Positions 23,827 through 35,000 of a stretch of 64,000 nucleotides of DNA are shown piece after piece. The DNA is from Prototheca cutis (Eukaryota; Chlorophyta; Trebouxiophyceae; Chlorellales; Chlorellaceae). The stretch covers positions 232,626-296,625 of the forward strand of contig BCIH01000010.1 of NCBI GenBank assembly GCA_002897115.2, in the 5' to 3' direction. A program made the position numbers and the translations under genes. Each line of letters starts with the position of its first letter. Position 1 is the first letter of the stretch. The notes beneath the pieces were generated by a model. It did no database searches. It saw only the letters and a program-made list of their open reading frames with translations, and was not told the origin of the DNA.

Positions 23827-26800
23827 CTACTGTCGGTCACAGGCCTGCTGTGCGCGCTGGAGCGCAGCCAGCACGTCCTGCCAGAGCCGCTGCAGACCGC
23901 GCCGGTCGACGCGCATCTCGTGCGAAAATCGAGGTGGCAGTTCGGCGGCCAGTTCGCCCAGATCCACGGGAACGTACCAATGCTCGTCATCGACAGGGGC
24001 GCCGCCACCGTGGGCGGCTTTTTTTTGGTTTGAGGGGGAGAAAGAAGGATTCAGAGGGTTAGAAAGCGACGAGGTTTTGCATTAATGAATTGCGGGCGCC
24101 CGAATGATGGGACTCACCGACCTAACGACTACCTCAAAACACTCCCCCAAGCCTGCCGTGGCGAGGATAATCCGGGTTCCGTCTCAACCATAGCCCTGCA
24201 TATAAAGTGCTGGATCCCTGCAGACAGTCTCAAGATACCTGGGAGCGGAGAAGCGGGCGTGATTTGGAAGCAAAATCCGCTGGCCGGGTCGGTGTAGACA
24301 TAACCCTCTGGTCGTGGCGTGGCCTGCAGGCCCATCATGCTCTGAAATAGAATTGGGGGAAGGAAGTCGGTTGGATAGATGGCGCTGTTTCAATGGCCAG
24401 CTGGCGGATCATGCTCGTCCAGCCACCACCACCGGCACACCAGGAGGTGGTCGTCCGACGCCCGGCGCGGTGTCCTTGGCTCGGTGTCCCTGGCTGCAGC
24501 ACCGCCGACTCTGCCACTGTCCTCATCCGCATGGACTCCTTCATCCACACCACAATCCCTGGTGCCAGCCACCGAAGGCTCCTCGGTCACTGCAGGCAGT
24601 GGTGCCCTCGCAGGCGTGCGTGGGAGGGGACGGGCGGGGGCTTGGCCCGAGGGGGTCGCTGCTGTCCAGTCGACCTCGCGCACCGGCGACAAACCCTCTG
24701 CGGGACTGCTAATCCCCCCCCGGTGCCCTGGCTGCAGCACGTGGTGCTGCTGCTCGGAAGAGGGAACAACTGGCCCATACCCACCAAGCTGCGCCCGGGC
24801 ATCGGATGCCGCATGAAAGCCCCCGCCCAGCGAAACCCGGGCACGGAAACCGGAGGGCCGGGCAGGCTGCAGTGCCGGTGCCCACAGGCCTCCCGGCAAT
24901 GACAGTCGTCGGTTGGCGGGACGATCCATTGCTGGCAGCGCTGGCTGTTGCGCAACGTACCGTGGCCGGGTGGCACCCAGGATTTCTTCCGTGCCGGCAT
25001 GACCCCCAAGCACCCGCACAGATGTGTCGTAAGGTGAAGGCGCTGGGACGGGGTCGGCACCGGCCACCGCCATCGTCACCCCAGGCGCAGCGGCACCAGG
25101 CTGCACGGCGCTCGGCTCAGCAGCGGCCAGCCGCGGAGACGATGTCCCCGCTCTATGCCCACTGGCTGCGTTGCCACACCGAGCGCTGCTGTCGTCAACA
25201 TTGCCGACACCGGTGTTGCTGTCGACGACGGCCCGGGACTCGGGCACCCAGCCACGGACCGATTCGGCGGTGAGCCCACTCACCCGCCGAGGGTCCATGG
25301 CAGGGACTGGATTGACTGTTCCTTGGACACCAGAGGCCTGAACACCTGCCGTCAATGGTGGCAGGCGTGGTCCTGCCACCCTGCCTGCCAACTGCACACC
25401 GCCAAATGGGGCCTGCACGCCCAACGGTGCCGCAGACAGGCGCCGGCGCCGGACCAGGTCGCCATCAGCGGCGGACCCACCCACGGCGGCGACCATGCCA
25501 AACCCTGCTCCTCCGATCGTCTGCCGCCGGCCGGGCCCTGCAGCGGGTGCGGAGCCAGCGGCGATTCCTGCAGGGAAAAGCTGGCTTACCAGCACGCTGG
25601 CTCCGGTTGCTGCTTGTGGAATAGGCACAGCAGTCTCAGGCATGGTGGCCGGTGGAAGTTGTTGTGGAGGAGGCCTGTGCGAGCCGCTGCCGCTGCCTGA
25701 AGCAGGAGGGAACGCGTCTGCGGCGGTTGTGGCCGCATCCCGGTCGGGCGGAGCAACGACAGACTCCAGACGCACAGTTCCTGCCTCCTGCTCGGCTGGC
25801 GCCGCGGCAGCGACCGACGGCAGCAGCGGCTCCACTGCCGCGACCGCCACGTCCATCCTGACCTCGTGCTCCATGCCCGCTTCGCGACCGGCGGCAGCAA
25901 CGGTGTACGTGGCATCCGCAGCTTCCCCCGCGACAGCCGTGGCGCCCGGCATGCGCTTGCCACCAAAATACAAGTCTGACTGCGCCGCCGCGCTTTCCGG
26001 TGCCAGTGCCCGGGCTTCGCGCATGGCCACCACCTCGTGCACCCCGGACGCGCCCTCCTTGCTCGCTTCGCTGGCGGCACGGGTCTGGATGCACTTGTCC
26101 ACCATGTCGGGCACGCGAGCAAACCGCTCCAGAAACGCATTCCTGCATGGGGAAAGAAGGACATGGTCATGCACGATGCGACTCCGAGCACCTGGACTTT
26201 GAAAAACGGGAACAGTGGCCCCCACCCCACATTTCCAAATAAAAGGAACCAACACATCCATCCACACCATCCAAGGATCACTTGCCTGGCCCGGAGCGCT
26301 ACGGCTTCCCGCTCCAGTTCCAGTGCCCTCAAGGCCTGGGCCGCAGCCTCGTCGCGGGCTGCAGCCACTTGCTCCCGGGCAGCAGCCAGTGCAGCAGCAT
26401 CCGGCACTGCAGCGACGAGGTCCTCGGCAGCCTCGATCCGAGCTTCGGCGGCAGCCACGCTTTCTTCGGCGCCGCGCTCCACCGCCAGCACGTGCTCGTT
26501 GTGCCGTTCCAGCAGTGCCCTGACCTCCTCGTCCAGCTTGGCGGCCTTGAGCTCTTCGTACTGCCGCTGCAGAGCATCATAGTCCGCCTGAAAGGGAGTG
26601 GGAGGGAGGGTGAGTGGCTGGCAACGTGAACCCCCTCATGCAACATCGGACAGGCCGCTCATGTATTGCCTGGACAGTGCCCATCATGTGCAGCCTCCAG
26701 CTCTCAATCAATCCATCAAACAGCAAGCAAACCTGGAGGGTGATGTGCTTCCGGAGCTCTGCCAGGAGGTCGTCCGAGGGGGGAGTGGCAGCATCACCAG

Positions 26801-27542
26801 GCGACCTGGCATCCACTCCCACTGGGCGATCCGTGGATCCGCGCTTTGGCGTGGGAGATGCCACGGGCTCTGGATCAGGGACAACAGCAGCAACCGCAGA
26901 CAGTGCCTGCGAGGGCAGGTCCTCCTTCATCCAGCCAGTGGTGCCGGAGGAGGCGCCGGGAGCCGGATCACCCGCACCGCTCCCTTGCCGGGCAACCGGG
27001 GACGCCGGCTTGGATTTGGCGCGCTTGGCCTCGCCAGAGGCCCTGTCTGGAACTGGATCCGTGGCATCTGGAGCCTCATGGGGCGCCTTGCGCTTGGTAG
27101 GAGGGGATGGTGCCCGTTTTGCCTTGGGGCCAGCATGCGCCTTGGAGGCTGCAGGCTGGTCTGGGTCTGCATTGTGTGGACAACATTTTGTTCAGGTCTC
27201 ATGTTGCAATGACGATGCATGGCATGCATGAGATAGAAAACCCTGCGCAACGCCCACATGCCTGCAGCAGGGACGCTATAGCTCACCTGGCGGGTCGGTG
27301 GTTGGCACGTCATGCTTCGATGGTGGCGCTGTAGCGCTCGCCCTACCGCGAGGCTGCTTCCCTTTGGTGCCGATCCTCGTTACATGTGTTTGCGAGGCCT
27401 GGAGGTTCTCCTTTTCGTCCTCGCTGGGCCTGGGCGAGGTGGCAGGCTTGGACTTGCGGAGCCAAGCGGGTGTGGCCCCGACATCGGGCGCCTTGTCGGA
27501 GTAGTTCACGCTGGAGCGTGCTCGCAGCTCCCTGCCACCCAT
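23827..27542 (-). CDS. Coiled-coil nuclear protein, possible Csm1/Pcs1-like kinetochore factor
   Basis: Exons 27542-27287, 27166-26733, 26587-26286, 26142-24441, 24341-24239 and 24017-23827 total 2988 bases, 995 residues, with matching phases. Order: disordered basic region (PAWLRKSKP, KAKRAPSPPTKRKAP); a coiled coil (about 231-330, starting ADYDALQRQYEELKAAKLDE); about 550 disordered residues; then a small globular end built from the last two exons (EGYVYTDPASGFCFQI, then DDEHWYVPVDLGELAAELPP and LWQDVLAAL). A coiled coil ahead of a small domain in which an F.F.I strand precedes a Y.PV and LP block resembles Csm1/Pcs1 (monopolin; plant TTN9). That is a memory-based resemblance, not proof. 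Intron 3 has a perfect GC donor, AG|GCAAGT. The start could instead lie upstream (in-frame ATG near 27689). Confidence 0.6.
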
Positions 27543-28490
27543 GCTGGGCAAGGCTGTTGAGAAAGAGCATGAGGTTAGACCTGCCCAGGGAGCGTACTGT
27601 CGTATGCGGGGCAGCCTGATGGTGGGTGGTCCCCGGGCCCATTCAAAATGCGGGGACAGCTCGAATCCGAACATGCACCATTTCTTCATAGCACGAATTT
27701 AGTCGATTCGCTTTGCTGGCTTCCTACGCCCACCAACCTCGCCTGCTGCACGACAATTTTTATACTAAAGCACTGACGCAATGGGGGGGGCACACCTCGC
27801 AAGGAGGTGGGCGTGCCTGCACGCAGCCCCCCTCCGAAGCACCCCCGCGGCATGGCAGTCGGGGTTGGGGCTTGCCGACCGCCCTGATAGGCTGTTACGG
27901 CACCTGTTACCTTGGAGATTGTGTACATTGAAACCTTTCGTAAGATCAGAAACGGAATAGAGAGCGGTGTTAACTCGGCACGGGTTGCATGCCACGGGTT
28001 GAACCCTCCCGGATATGCCTCTGCCCAAGGTACCTGGTGGTGTGCCCATTGGAGTTGCGCTCGTCATTTGGGGGGGGGGCTGTGCATGCGCATCGAGTCC
28101 ACGGCTGCTATGCCATTGTGTAGATAGTGCTCCAATCGTGCGAGCATGCCTGCAAGGATTGGGCTCCGGTCCTTGATCCCTGTGGGAATCGGTTGGCTGT
28201 GAAATTGATGGCTCTTTTGGTGTTGTGGGGGTGGGGCCCTGGTGCCGTGGGAAGGCCATCAAATCCGTGGCCGACCTCAAAATGCGACAGCCAAATGGTC
28301 GTTCTTTCTTCGTCGGTCCCCGGTGCCCTCTCCGCTTTTTCTGCGCTGCCACCCTTGCCATTCTGAACCGCATCAGCAGTGCTGCAGTTCTATCATAATG
28401 AATTGGTGGTAAATCGTAAGGAACATGCGGTATGGAGGCGGAGATCACGGGTCTCGAATTGCTGGGTCTGGCGAGCTTGAGATTGTGGTC
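27543..28490. other. Long intergenic region, no gene recognised
   Basis: About 950 bases between two minus-strand genes. It includes a 684-base open frame on the minus strand (27765-28448) whose translation is rich in Arg, Pro and His, has no family resemblance and looks like a chance frame. The part next to 27543 presumably holds a promoter. Confidence 0.4.
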
Positions 28491-29903
28491 TCACTGGCCA
28501 GTCCACAGGATGGGCAGGCCATCCTCTGTCCAGCTGATGCGTCCATCGCACAGCGCAGACACACACTTGGGGTACAGTTTATGCTCCTGTGATGAGCGCG
28601 GGGGGGACACTGACGATGTTTCGTGATGGCTGACTGGCAGAGGGGAAAGGGTGCCATGTGGTCGAGGGTGTGACGGAGGCCCTACTTGCAGCGGGGGCAC
28701 CTGGCAAGCAAGCTGGCCGGCCCATGCATCCAGTAAACACCCCTGGATCCCCACCCTCAGCTCCTCACCTCCACAAGCACACGCGCGGCTAGGGTCTCGG
28801 GCGTGTCCAGCGGAGATGCCGCCACGCAAGCCTGCGCCAGGATGGGACCTGGGGGGGGGGGGGGGGGGGGGGCGCGAGAGATTTATAGGCTTCATGGGCC
28901 ATGGTGAGGGTACTCGTCGTGCAGATGGGACCTGAAAAGCTGGTGCAGTGTGACTGTACCTGCGAGCAGCCGCATCCGCTCGGCACTCCGAGGGAGCATC
29001 CGTTGAACCGAATTTTGGCCACCTCTCGATCCCCAACAGCAACAGGCCTCCATCTCAGTCACGAACAATGACCACACCCCACTCGCCTGTGTCATACGCC
29101 TCGTCCACAAAGTGGACAGTGGGTCCCGACAGGCGCGCACCGGCGGCCAGCACAGCAGCATGCACGCGGCGGCCGTAGAGCCCGGGCCCGCCAAACGCGG
29201 GGAGCAGACCTGGGTGGATGTTCAACATGGCCCGGGGGAAGGCCGCCACCAGCTGTGCTGGGATGAGTTTCAGGTACCCTGCCAGGATGACATAATTAAT
29301 GCCATAATCCTGCATAGGACTCCCACCAGGAGACTGGGTTATTGTGTATGGGTGCTGTCTCCAGTCCAATGCGCTACTCCAAGGCACAGGCGCCCGCAGG
29401 CACATGCCCCAATGCTATCATCCGATCATCACAGCATCACCACCCACAAAGCCCACCTCTTTCAGCGCTTGGACCAGCTGATCCGTGGTCAAACCAACGG
29501 CCGTTTTGCTCTCGGGGTAGACGAGTACGGGAATGCCGTTTGCCCGTGCAAACCGCGCGCCGCCACAGGAAGGCGTGTTGGTCACCACCACCGCCACATG
29601 ACCACGGATGGAGCCCTCGGCGCAGGCGGCATGGATGGCACGAAAGTTGGAGCCGCCACCTGACACAAACACGGCAAGTCTGGTGGGCGGACTGTCATTG
29701 TTGGGGGGATGGGGGGCAGAGCCAGATGTCGCTTCCAGGCGAGTACTAGTGGGCCGAGGATGGGGGCGGTCCAGGCGCTCAGAGGGTCGCGGCCCGCTGG
29801 ACGTGCCGTGGGCCCGGGCCTGGCGAGCACCACCCCTGGCCGGCTGGAACGCCCGGCACAGGGGGACCCTGCGGCAAGTACTGGGCTTGAGCAGGTCTTG
29901 CAT
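28491..29903 (-). CDS. purN: Phosphoribosylglycinamide formyltransferase (GART, PurN type)
   Basis: Adds the formyl group from 10-formyl-tetrahydrofolate to GAR, the third step of purine synthesis, which is plastid-located in plants. Exons 29903-29457, 29309-29087, 28848-28769 and 28586-28491 give 281 residues with a transit-peptide-like start of about 70. Motifs: LAVFVSGGGSNFRAI (phosphate loop), VVVTNTPSCGG, YVILAGYLKLIP, AMLNIHPGLLPAFGG (catalytic Asn and the HPG/LLP loop), GPTVHFVDEAYDTG and, across intron 2, PILAQACVAA, with DTPETLAARVLVEEHKLYP. The conserved DTGPILAQ is rebuilt only if intron 2 starts with GC (G|GCGAGT at 29086). The same intron ends in a pure C tract next to its acceptor. 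Head to head with bS16. Confidence 0.92.
28851..28872. repeat. 22-base poly-G (C on the transcript)
   Basis: On the purN transcript this is a run of C that runs directly into the intron 2 acceptor AG, so it serves as the polypyrimidine tract. Confidence 0.9.
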
Positions 29904-30306
29904 TGTATGTAATGCACCCGTGTATATTGTTGTATTTGCTTAACAGCTCTCGATACATCGGTTTTGCCGCTGCATGCGCGAGGATCCAACTGAACATCGT
30001 GGAGTTCGCCTATCGCGCGCCCTGCGGGCTGGACTGGGCTGCATGGCATGGCAGGGAAGTGCCACCTCGACAACGGGGTGGCAGCACAAGCCAGCGAGAG
30101 GCCATCCATGCGGCCATGGCGTTATTCAACGCACGCCCTTCCCGCCCCATATCCAGCTTTGTGACGCTTGCCGCTGCCTGCTCGACGAGTGTGGGAACGT
30201 GCGGGGGGCTCAGCCGGTGGGCACCGTGCCGGTGTCGGCAATCGAGGCGTAAGGAGGCGTGGTGGAATCCCTGGGGCTGAGCAGGCACTGCGTAGTGCTT
30301 GTCTAG
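29904..30306. promoter_or_regulatory. Head-to-head promoter region, purN and bS16
   Basis: About 400 bases between two divergent start codons. A plus-strand frame (29974-30252) is open through it but has no recognisable domain. Confidence 0.4.
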
Positions 30307-30864
30307 ATGGTCGTCAGCATTCGGCTAGCGCGCTTCGGGCGCAAGGTGGGCCAGGCTGGCTGGAGGGGCGTCCCGTGGCTCAGAGCCCTGCGCATGACCG
30401 CTGGATGCGGGACCTTGCCCACGCCTTAACACATCCATACTGCTGCAGAAAGTTCCCTTTTATAGAATTTTCGTGGCTGACTCGCGCTGCCGACGCGACG
30501 GGAGGCACCTGGAGATCGTGGGGCACTATGACCCCATGCCTGGTGCGTCGGCGCCAAGGGTGCATCTGGTCCTGGGGTTGGCGACTGACATGGACGCTCC
30601 GTGAAGCTGCCGTTATCGACACCTTTGGAGTGCATGCACTGATTTTATGTGTGAAAACCCTCCCTGCATCTCGCAGCGCAAGATGGGAACAAGCACGTGG
30701 GCCTGAAGCTCGACCGCATCCGGTACTGGCTGTCGGTGGGGGCACAGCCCTCTGACACCGTGGCCCGGCTGCTGGGCCAGGCCGGGGTCATTCCCCCGCC
30801 GCCCCCGCACACGCACCAGGGCCAGACCAAGCAGCCCGACAAGCAGCGGAACAAGAAGGCATGA
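30307..30864 (+). CDS. Ribosomal protein bS16, probably mitochondrial
   Basis: Component of the small subunit of a bacterial-type ribosome. Three exons, 30307-30345, 30449-30542 and 30677-30864, encode 106 residues; phases 0 and 1 match. [13 protein letters not shown] (exon 1), [20 protein letters not shown] and [12 protein letters not shown], then [20 protein letters not shown] follow the bS16 pattern through its whole length. A C-terminal tail ([11 protein letters not shown] to RNKKA) extends past the bacterial end, as in plant mitochondrial S16. There is no separate presequence, which also fits plant S16, where targeting is internal. Mitochondrial rather than plastid location is inferred from resemblance to the plant mitochondrial form. 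Confidence 0.9.
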
Positions 30865-31325
30865 GCTGGGAGGAGTGCGAGATGGAGGACGGGGATTGTG
30901 CGACGAGTACCGCAGAGCAAGAGTGGCACCAATGCAGTGACGACGCCTTTCCCTGGCACCCACGATGGCTGGTAGAATGCCCTCGCATGCAACCGTCTTG
31001 TTCGTAGTGCCGCGGTCAAAGGAGAAGTCGCCAGGGCGTTATTTGTGTTGTGCAGGACAAGCCTTCAGATGCGGAGCCTCTTTGCACATCAAGGCATCTG
31101 CCTCCTGCCCAGGAGATGTCTCTATTACTTGTGACATGGCTGAATTGTTGATGTATAACAAGTAACAGGCAGTTCTAAAATCCCTGACACCGGGGGGAGT
31201 ACCTCCGTTTTGGATGTAGAATTGTAGTACATGCAGTAAACGGATGGGGGGACTCGTTTCTAATTCTATGGGGCCAAGGCTCAGCATGGAGAGGCATCAT
31301 GTGGACTCGGCGCAAGCCTGGCTCA
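30865..31325. other. Convergent intergenic region
   Basis: 3' sides of bS16 and phytocyanin 1. AT-rich from about 31120 to 31260. No gene seen. Confidence 0.4.
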
Positions 31326-32125
31326 TCAGCTGACGTTGATCGTGATCCGCTGGCCTTTTTGGCAGTGGTGGGACACGGAGCACACGTAGTAGTACGAGCC
31401 AGTCTTGTTGAAGGTCACCTCGTATGAGCCATTGTCCGTGTCATTGTAGACAATGGTAACATTGTTGCAGTCGTCGGCCTTGGGGGCTGTGGCGACATTG
31501 TGCACGTCATTTGTCCACTCGAACAAGACCTTTTACTCGGAAGGGGGAGAGGAACGGCGGTTGAAGAGATGCGCGAGGTCATCATATGCCCAGTCGCACT
31601 CCAGGATCAAAAGCTTGACCCTCCCGGCGTAAAGGTTCCTCACAGCACATCTCCAGTATGGAACACATGAAACCACGTGCACAAATGCTGCCCCAGCTCA
31701 GCTCACCGAGTCGCCCACAGTCAGGTTCAGGGGCGCGTACTTCTGGTGATCGGTCCACTCCAGGTGGACAGTCTCTGCAGGGAGTGGAGGTGGCAGGGAA
31801 TGTTGCTAGGTTGCCGACAGGGCAGGAGCTCTCCACCGCATAATGTTGGCCCCGGCATTGCACGCGTCGTCATGCGGATTCCCGGGCAGGCACCAGCCCG
31901 ACCCGCACACCCACCAGAGGCAGCTGCCGCGACAACTCCGAGAACCAGGGCGACAGCGAAAGCAAACTTGAAGGCTGAATGAGTTCGACCGGGGAGCAAG
32001 AGGTTCATGTTTGAGCAGCTGATCTGTTAAGATGGCGTCCCAGGACACACGACCGCGGGCAGTACACCCACCACTGCCGTCCCCCGGCCATATCGACCAC
32101 CACGCATTCAAGCAACCCTACCCAT
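31326..32125 (-). CDS. Secreted phytocyanin-like cupredoxin 1
   Basis: Small blue-copper-type protein. Exons 32125-32122 (ATGG only), 31974-31915, 31774-31707 and 31529-31326 give 111 residues. The signal peptide starts MAFKFAFAVALVLGVV. Likely copper ligands are His54, Cys94, His99 and axial Gln104 (spacing C-x4-H-x4-Q, as in stellacyanin), with a probable disulfide Cys65-Cys100. These are the diagnostic phytocyanin positions (WTNDVHNV, YYYVCSVSHHCQKGQ). Alone, an in-frame ATG at 32008 could start a longer leader, but the two paralogues lack it and share the ATGG|GT first exon, so that start is chosen. Probably an extracellular electron-transfer or wall protein; the partner is unknown. Confidence 0.85.
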
Positions 32126-32752
32126 GGCGCTCGACGATTCCCAATGGTTGAAAGCCAAATCAAATGATAAATAGTTGAATTCCGAAAACATATGATTGGA
32201 ACACTTGCTTTATGGCACTTGAGATCGGACCCGCTGGTAGACCCGCAGCTTCGCTTTCAAGTGCTCAGGAGATCTCGGATGGTCCGAAGATTCTAATCCC
32301 CATACAGCTGGACAAACGGCGGATACATGCATCAGGCATTCTGAGAGGCCTGTTGAGAGCCACGATGGACGCAGTAACGCTGTGCAAGCGCCATTCGACC
32401 AAGATCGCGACTTGCGGCTGGACAGCGTGAGGCCACGTTCCCCGGCGAGCCATGGCTGCACCGGGAGTGACCGTGGACCCTAATATCGCCTCCGGGGTAC
32501 ATTCTGAGCCCGGAAACGAATCATGAAGCTGATTACGGCACGCATCGCGGTGAGTAATGAGCCCGACGAGGCCTTTGCGGGCCACCACACTATGAATGTC
32601 GCACGAGGTTTCCGATCTGAGATCATGTTGCAACGCACAGCTATGTTCCATGTGCCAGAACGTGAGGAATAGCCTTCTTGGGAGCAGGCATGATCAACCA
32701 TGACAGTACCAATCAATCAAGGCCAGGCTCCCGGACACACCCCAAGTCCGCT
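32126..32752. other. Intergenic region between phytocyanins 1 and 2
   Basis: About 630 bases holding the promoter of copy 1 and the 3' end of copy 2. No other gene recognised. Confidence 0.4.
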
Positions 32753-33550
32753 TCAGCTGACAGCAATGGTGATATGCTGACCCTCGTCACAGTGGTCTCC
32801 AACAGAGCAGGCATAGTAATAGGTGCCGGTCTTGTTGAATGTCACCTCATAAGATCCATTCTCGGAGGCGTCGTACACAACAGTAAGGTCACTGCAGTCA
32901 TCAGCCGCCGTAGCCGTGGCGACGTCGTGCACGTCATTGGTCCACATGAACATCACCTGCCACGACGGGCATCGGATTGCAGGGCTGACAATTTTGTCAA
33001 TGGCCTGAGTTTGTTGTGCTTCTCGGAAGGCAGGGCACACAACAGCGCAGCTGGTGTTCCCAGTGACAGTGATCTGAGGCTTCCAAGACCCGAGGCCCAT
33101 CCAGGGAGTGTCCTTGACCCCTCCAAAATCCCCTCACCGAATCGCCCACAGTCAGGCTGAGAGGCTCATACTCCTTGTGGTTGGTCCATTCCAGGTGGAC
33201 AGACTCTGCATGGATGAATATTGCAAAAAAGGTGTTGCCAGGCGGTCATGAGTTTTTTTCCCGGAGAGCCTTGTTGTCAAGTCCCGACCCCCACACCGGC
33301 GATGCACCACAAGCAGTGACAACACGGAAACACCGCACCTGCGGAAGCCACCGCCACGACTCCGAGAACCAAGGTGACGGCAAACAGAGCCTTGAAGGCT
33401 GGAGGGATCCAAGCAGGGATTCAATTGCTTGTGTGGAACACTAGCGTTCAGAGGCGTCTGGAGGAAAGCACTGCAAAATCGCATAACCCCGCAGCGTCGG
33501 GGCCGGAACCCGGAGACCTTTCCGCCGCAGGAGCAAAGGCACTCACCCAT
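32753..33550 (-). CDS. Secreted phytocyanin-like cupredoxin 2
   Basis: Paralogue of copy 1 with identical architecture: exons 33550-33547 (ATGG), 33398-33339, 33205-33138 and 32956-32753, the same exon lengths (4, 60, 68, 204) and again 111 residues. The signal peptide starts MAFKALFAVTLVLGVV. Ligands His54, Cys94, His99 and Gln104; disulfide Cys65-Cys100. Without the four-base first exon there is no in-frame ATG: a stop codon lies just upstream of exon 2, which makes the ATGG|GTGAGTG start necessary. Middle-exon residues (ESVHLEWTNHKEYEPLSLTV) closely match copy 1. Confidence 0.87.
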
Positions 33551-35000
33551 TGTGATCAACTTGGCCCGGAGATTGAAAGTCAAATCGAGCGAAAAAAGTC
33601 TTAAAGGAAGTGCCCATTGCGGGCGATCTCTTGTTTTTCTAAAGATCTTCAAATCGAGGTCGATGCCTTAGGGCATGGGAACTGGCGTGTGCTCAGCATC
33701 CACGCGCACGCCCGAGATCTCGGATGGCTCAAGTATTCGGATCACGTACAGCAGCACAGGGCAATACATGCCGTTGACAGTGTCGTTCAAGGGATGTAGC
33801 GGGTGCAGTTTTGGCGTGCAGTGACCAATCGACCAAGAGCTGGTGACTGGGCAGCCCAGCGGCGCGAGGAGCGTTCTACAGTGCGCCCCACACGGTAGGA
33901 TCGCCACGAATTCGAGAGCTCTGAAAATCTTGGGGGCCAGTCTTTCACGTCGGTGTCAATAAACATATCTTGAATGGCGTACGGCATGATCCATAAGTCC
34001 TACTATATCTCCGCTCCTTTATTTACGGTTTACCGGAAGCGCGCGCCGACAGCGCGAGGGCAGCGCAGGATGGGGTCAGAAGCTGGAGATCATCTCATAA
34101 CAGTGGCGGCCATTTGCTTCGCAGGTCCTGGTTCTCCTGCAACGCACAGGCAAGACGCTCAGGCCACCGCTTGGGCCACCGTCGGGTATCCAGTCCCCAG
34201 AGTACACACACAGCCAGAAGATGCAATCATCACACACTGTAATATGTGCTCCAGGCGCAACTAGTCCGGCCACGCATCGCGCTCTGGATGGGCGAGTGCA
34301 TGCGCAAGGTGTGCAACATGTGAGGCTGGTCCCCATCGACCAGTTCGACCTGTCACAGGTGCACTCTGCATTCCGCGCATTTCAGTGCCTGGAAAACATC
34401 GCCACTGAAGAGGCGTAATAGGTTTCGAACTCTGAAAAAGGCAGGGACCGTTGGGTACGATGGAATCGCGATATGAATGCGCACACTGGACGTCGGACTC
34501 CTGGCTCGGGAGCCGACGGCGGGTGACGACCGTAGGCCATCTGGACTATCAGTATCCACCCTCCAGGTGAACTGCTTCAAAGGGCTAGGCATCCCACTGG
34601 GCTTCTTTGATACTCTCGTGCATTGTCCTGCTGTTTGGTACTGTTCCGCTAGCCTGACCGTGTAGCCCGACGGCATTCCGGTTAAACTCCGGTTAAACTC
34701 CGGTTAAACTCGGCAACACTCTCCCCGTAAGTGGGCATTGGCATTGCTGGGTGCACCCACTCAGCGTGATGGGAAAACAATGGTGTCCTTGGCTTTTGTA
34801 TTAGGTTTGTAATGGTGAGTAATGATGGCTATGTTGGCGTGATGGACGCGGTGTTACCAGGTGTCGATGGAGCGCATGCCGGCCATCGCCCCTGGGCAGC
34901 GGTGACGTCGCGCTGCACGGGGTGAAGGGCCCCCTGTATATGGGGACTCGTGCAAGACCAAAATGACCTCTGATCGACATCGTGCAAATCGTGCAATCAG
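33551..35000. other. Region without a confirmed gene
   Basis: About 1450 bases downstream of nothing and upstream of phytocyanin 2 (its promoter lies at the left end). A short plus-strand frame (34221-34418) ends VRLVPIDQFDLSQ and may be a missed exon of the following putative gene. AT-richer than the rest of the window. Confidence 0.3.
34677..34712. repeat. Three tandem 12-base units CCGGTTAAACTC
   Basis: Three near-perfect head-to-tail copies, outside any gene model. Confidence 0.9.

Noticed and set aside
27765..28448. 227-codon minus-strand frame
   Set aside because: No homology and composition unlike neighbouring coding exons.
31915..32008. Longer start for phytocyanin 1 (in-frame ATG at 32008)
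   Set aside because: The two paralogues share the ATGG|GT first exon and lack this leader; copy 2 has a stop codon at the equivalent place.
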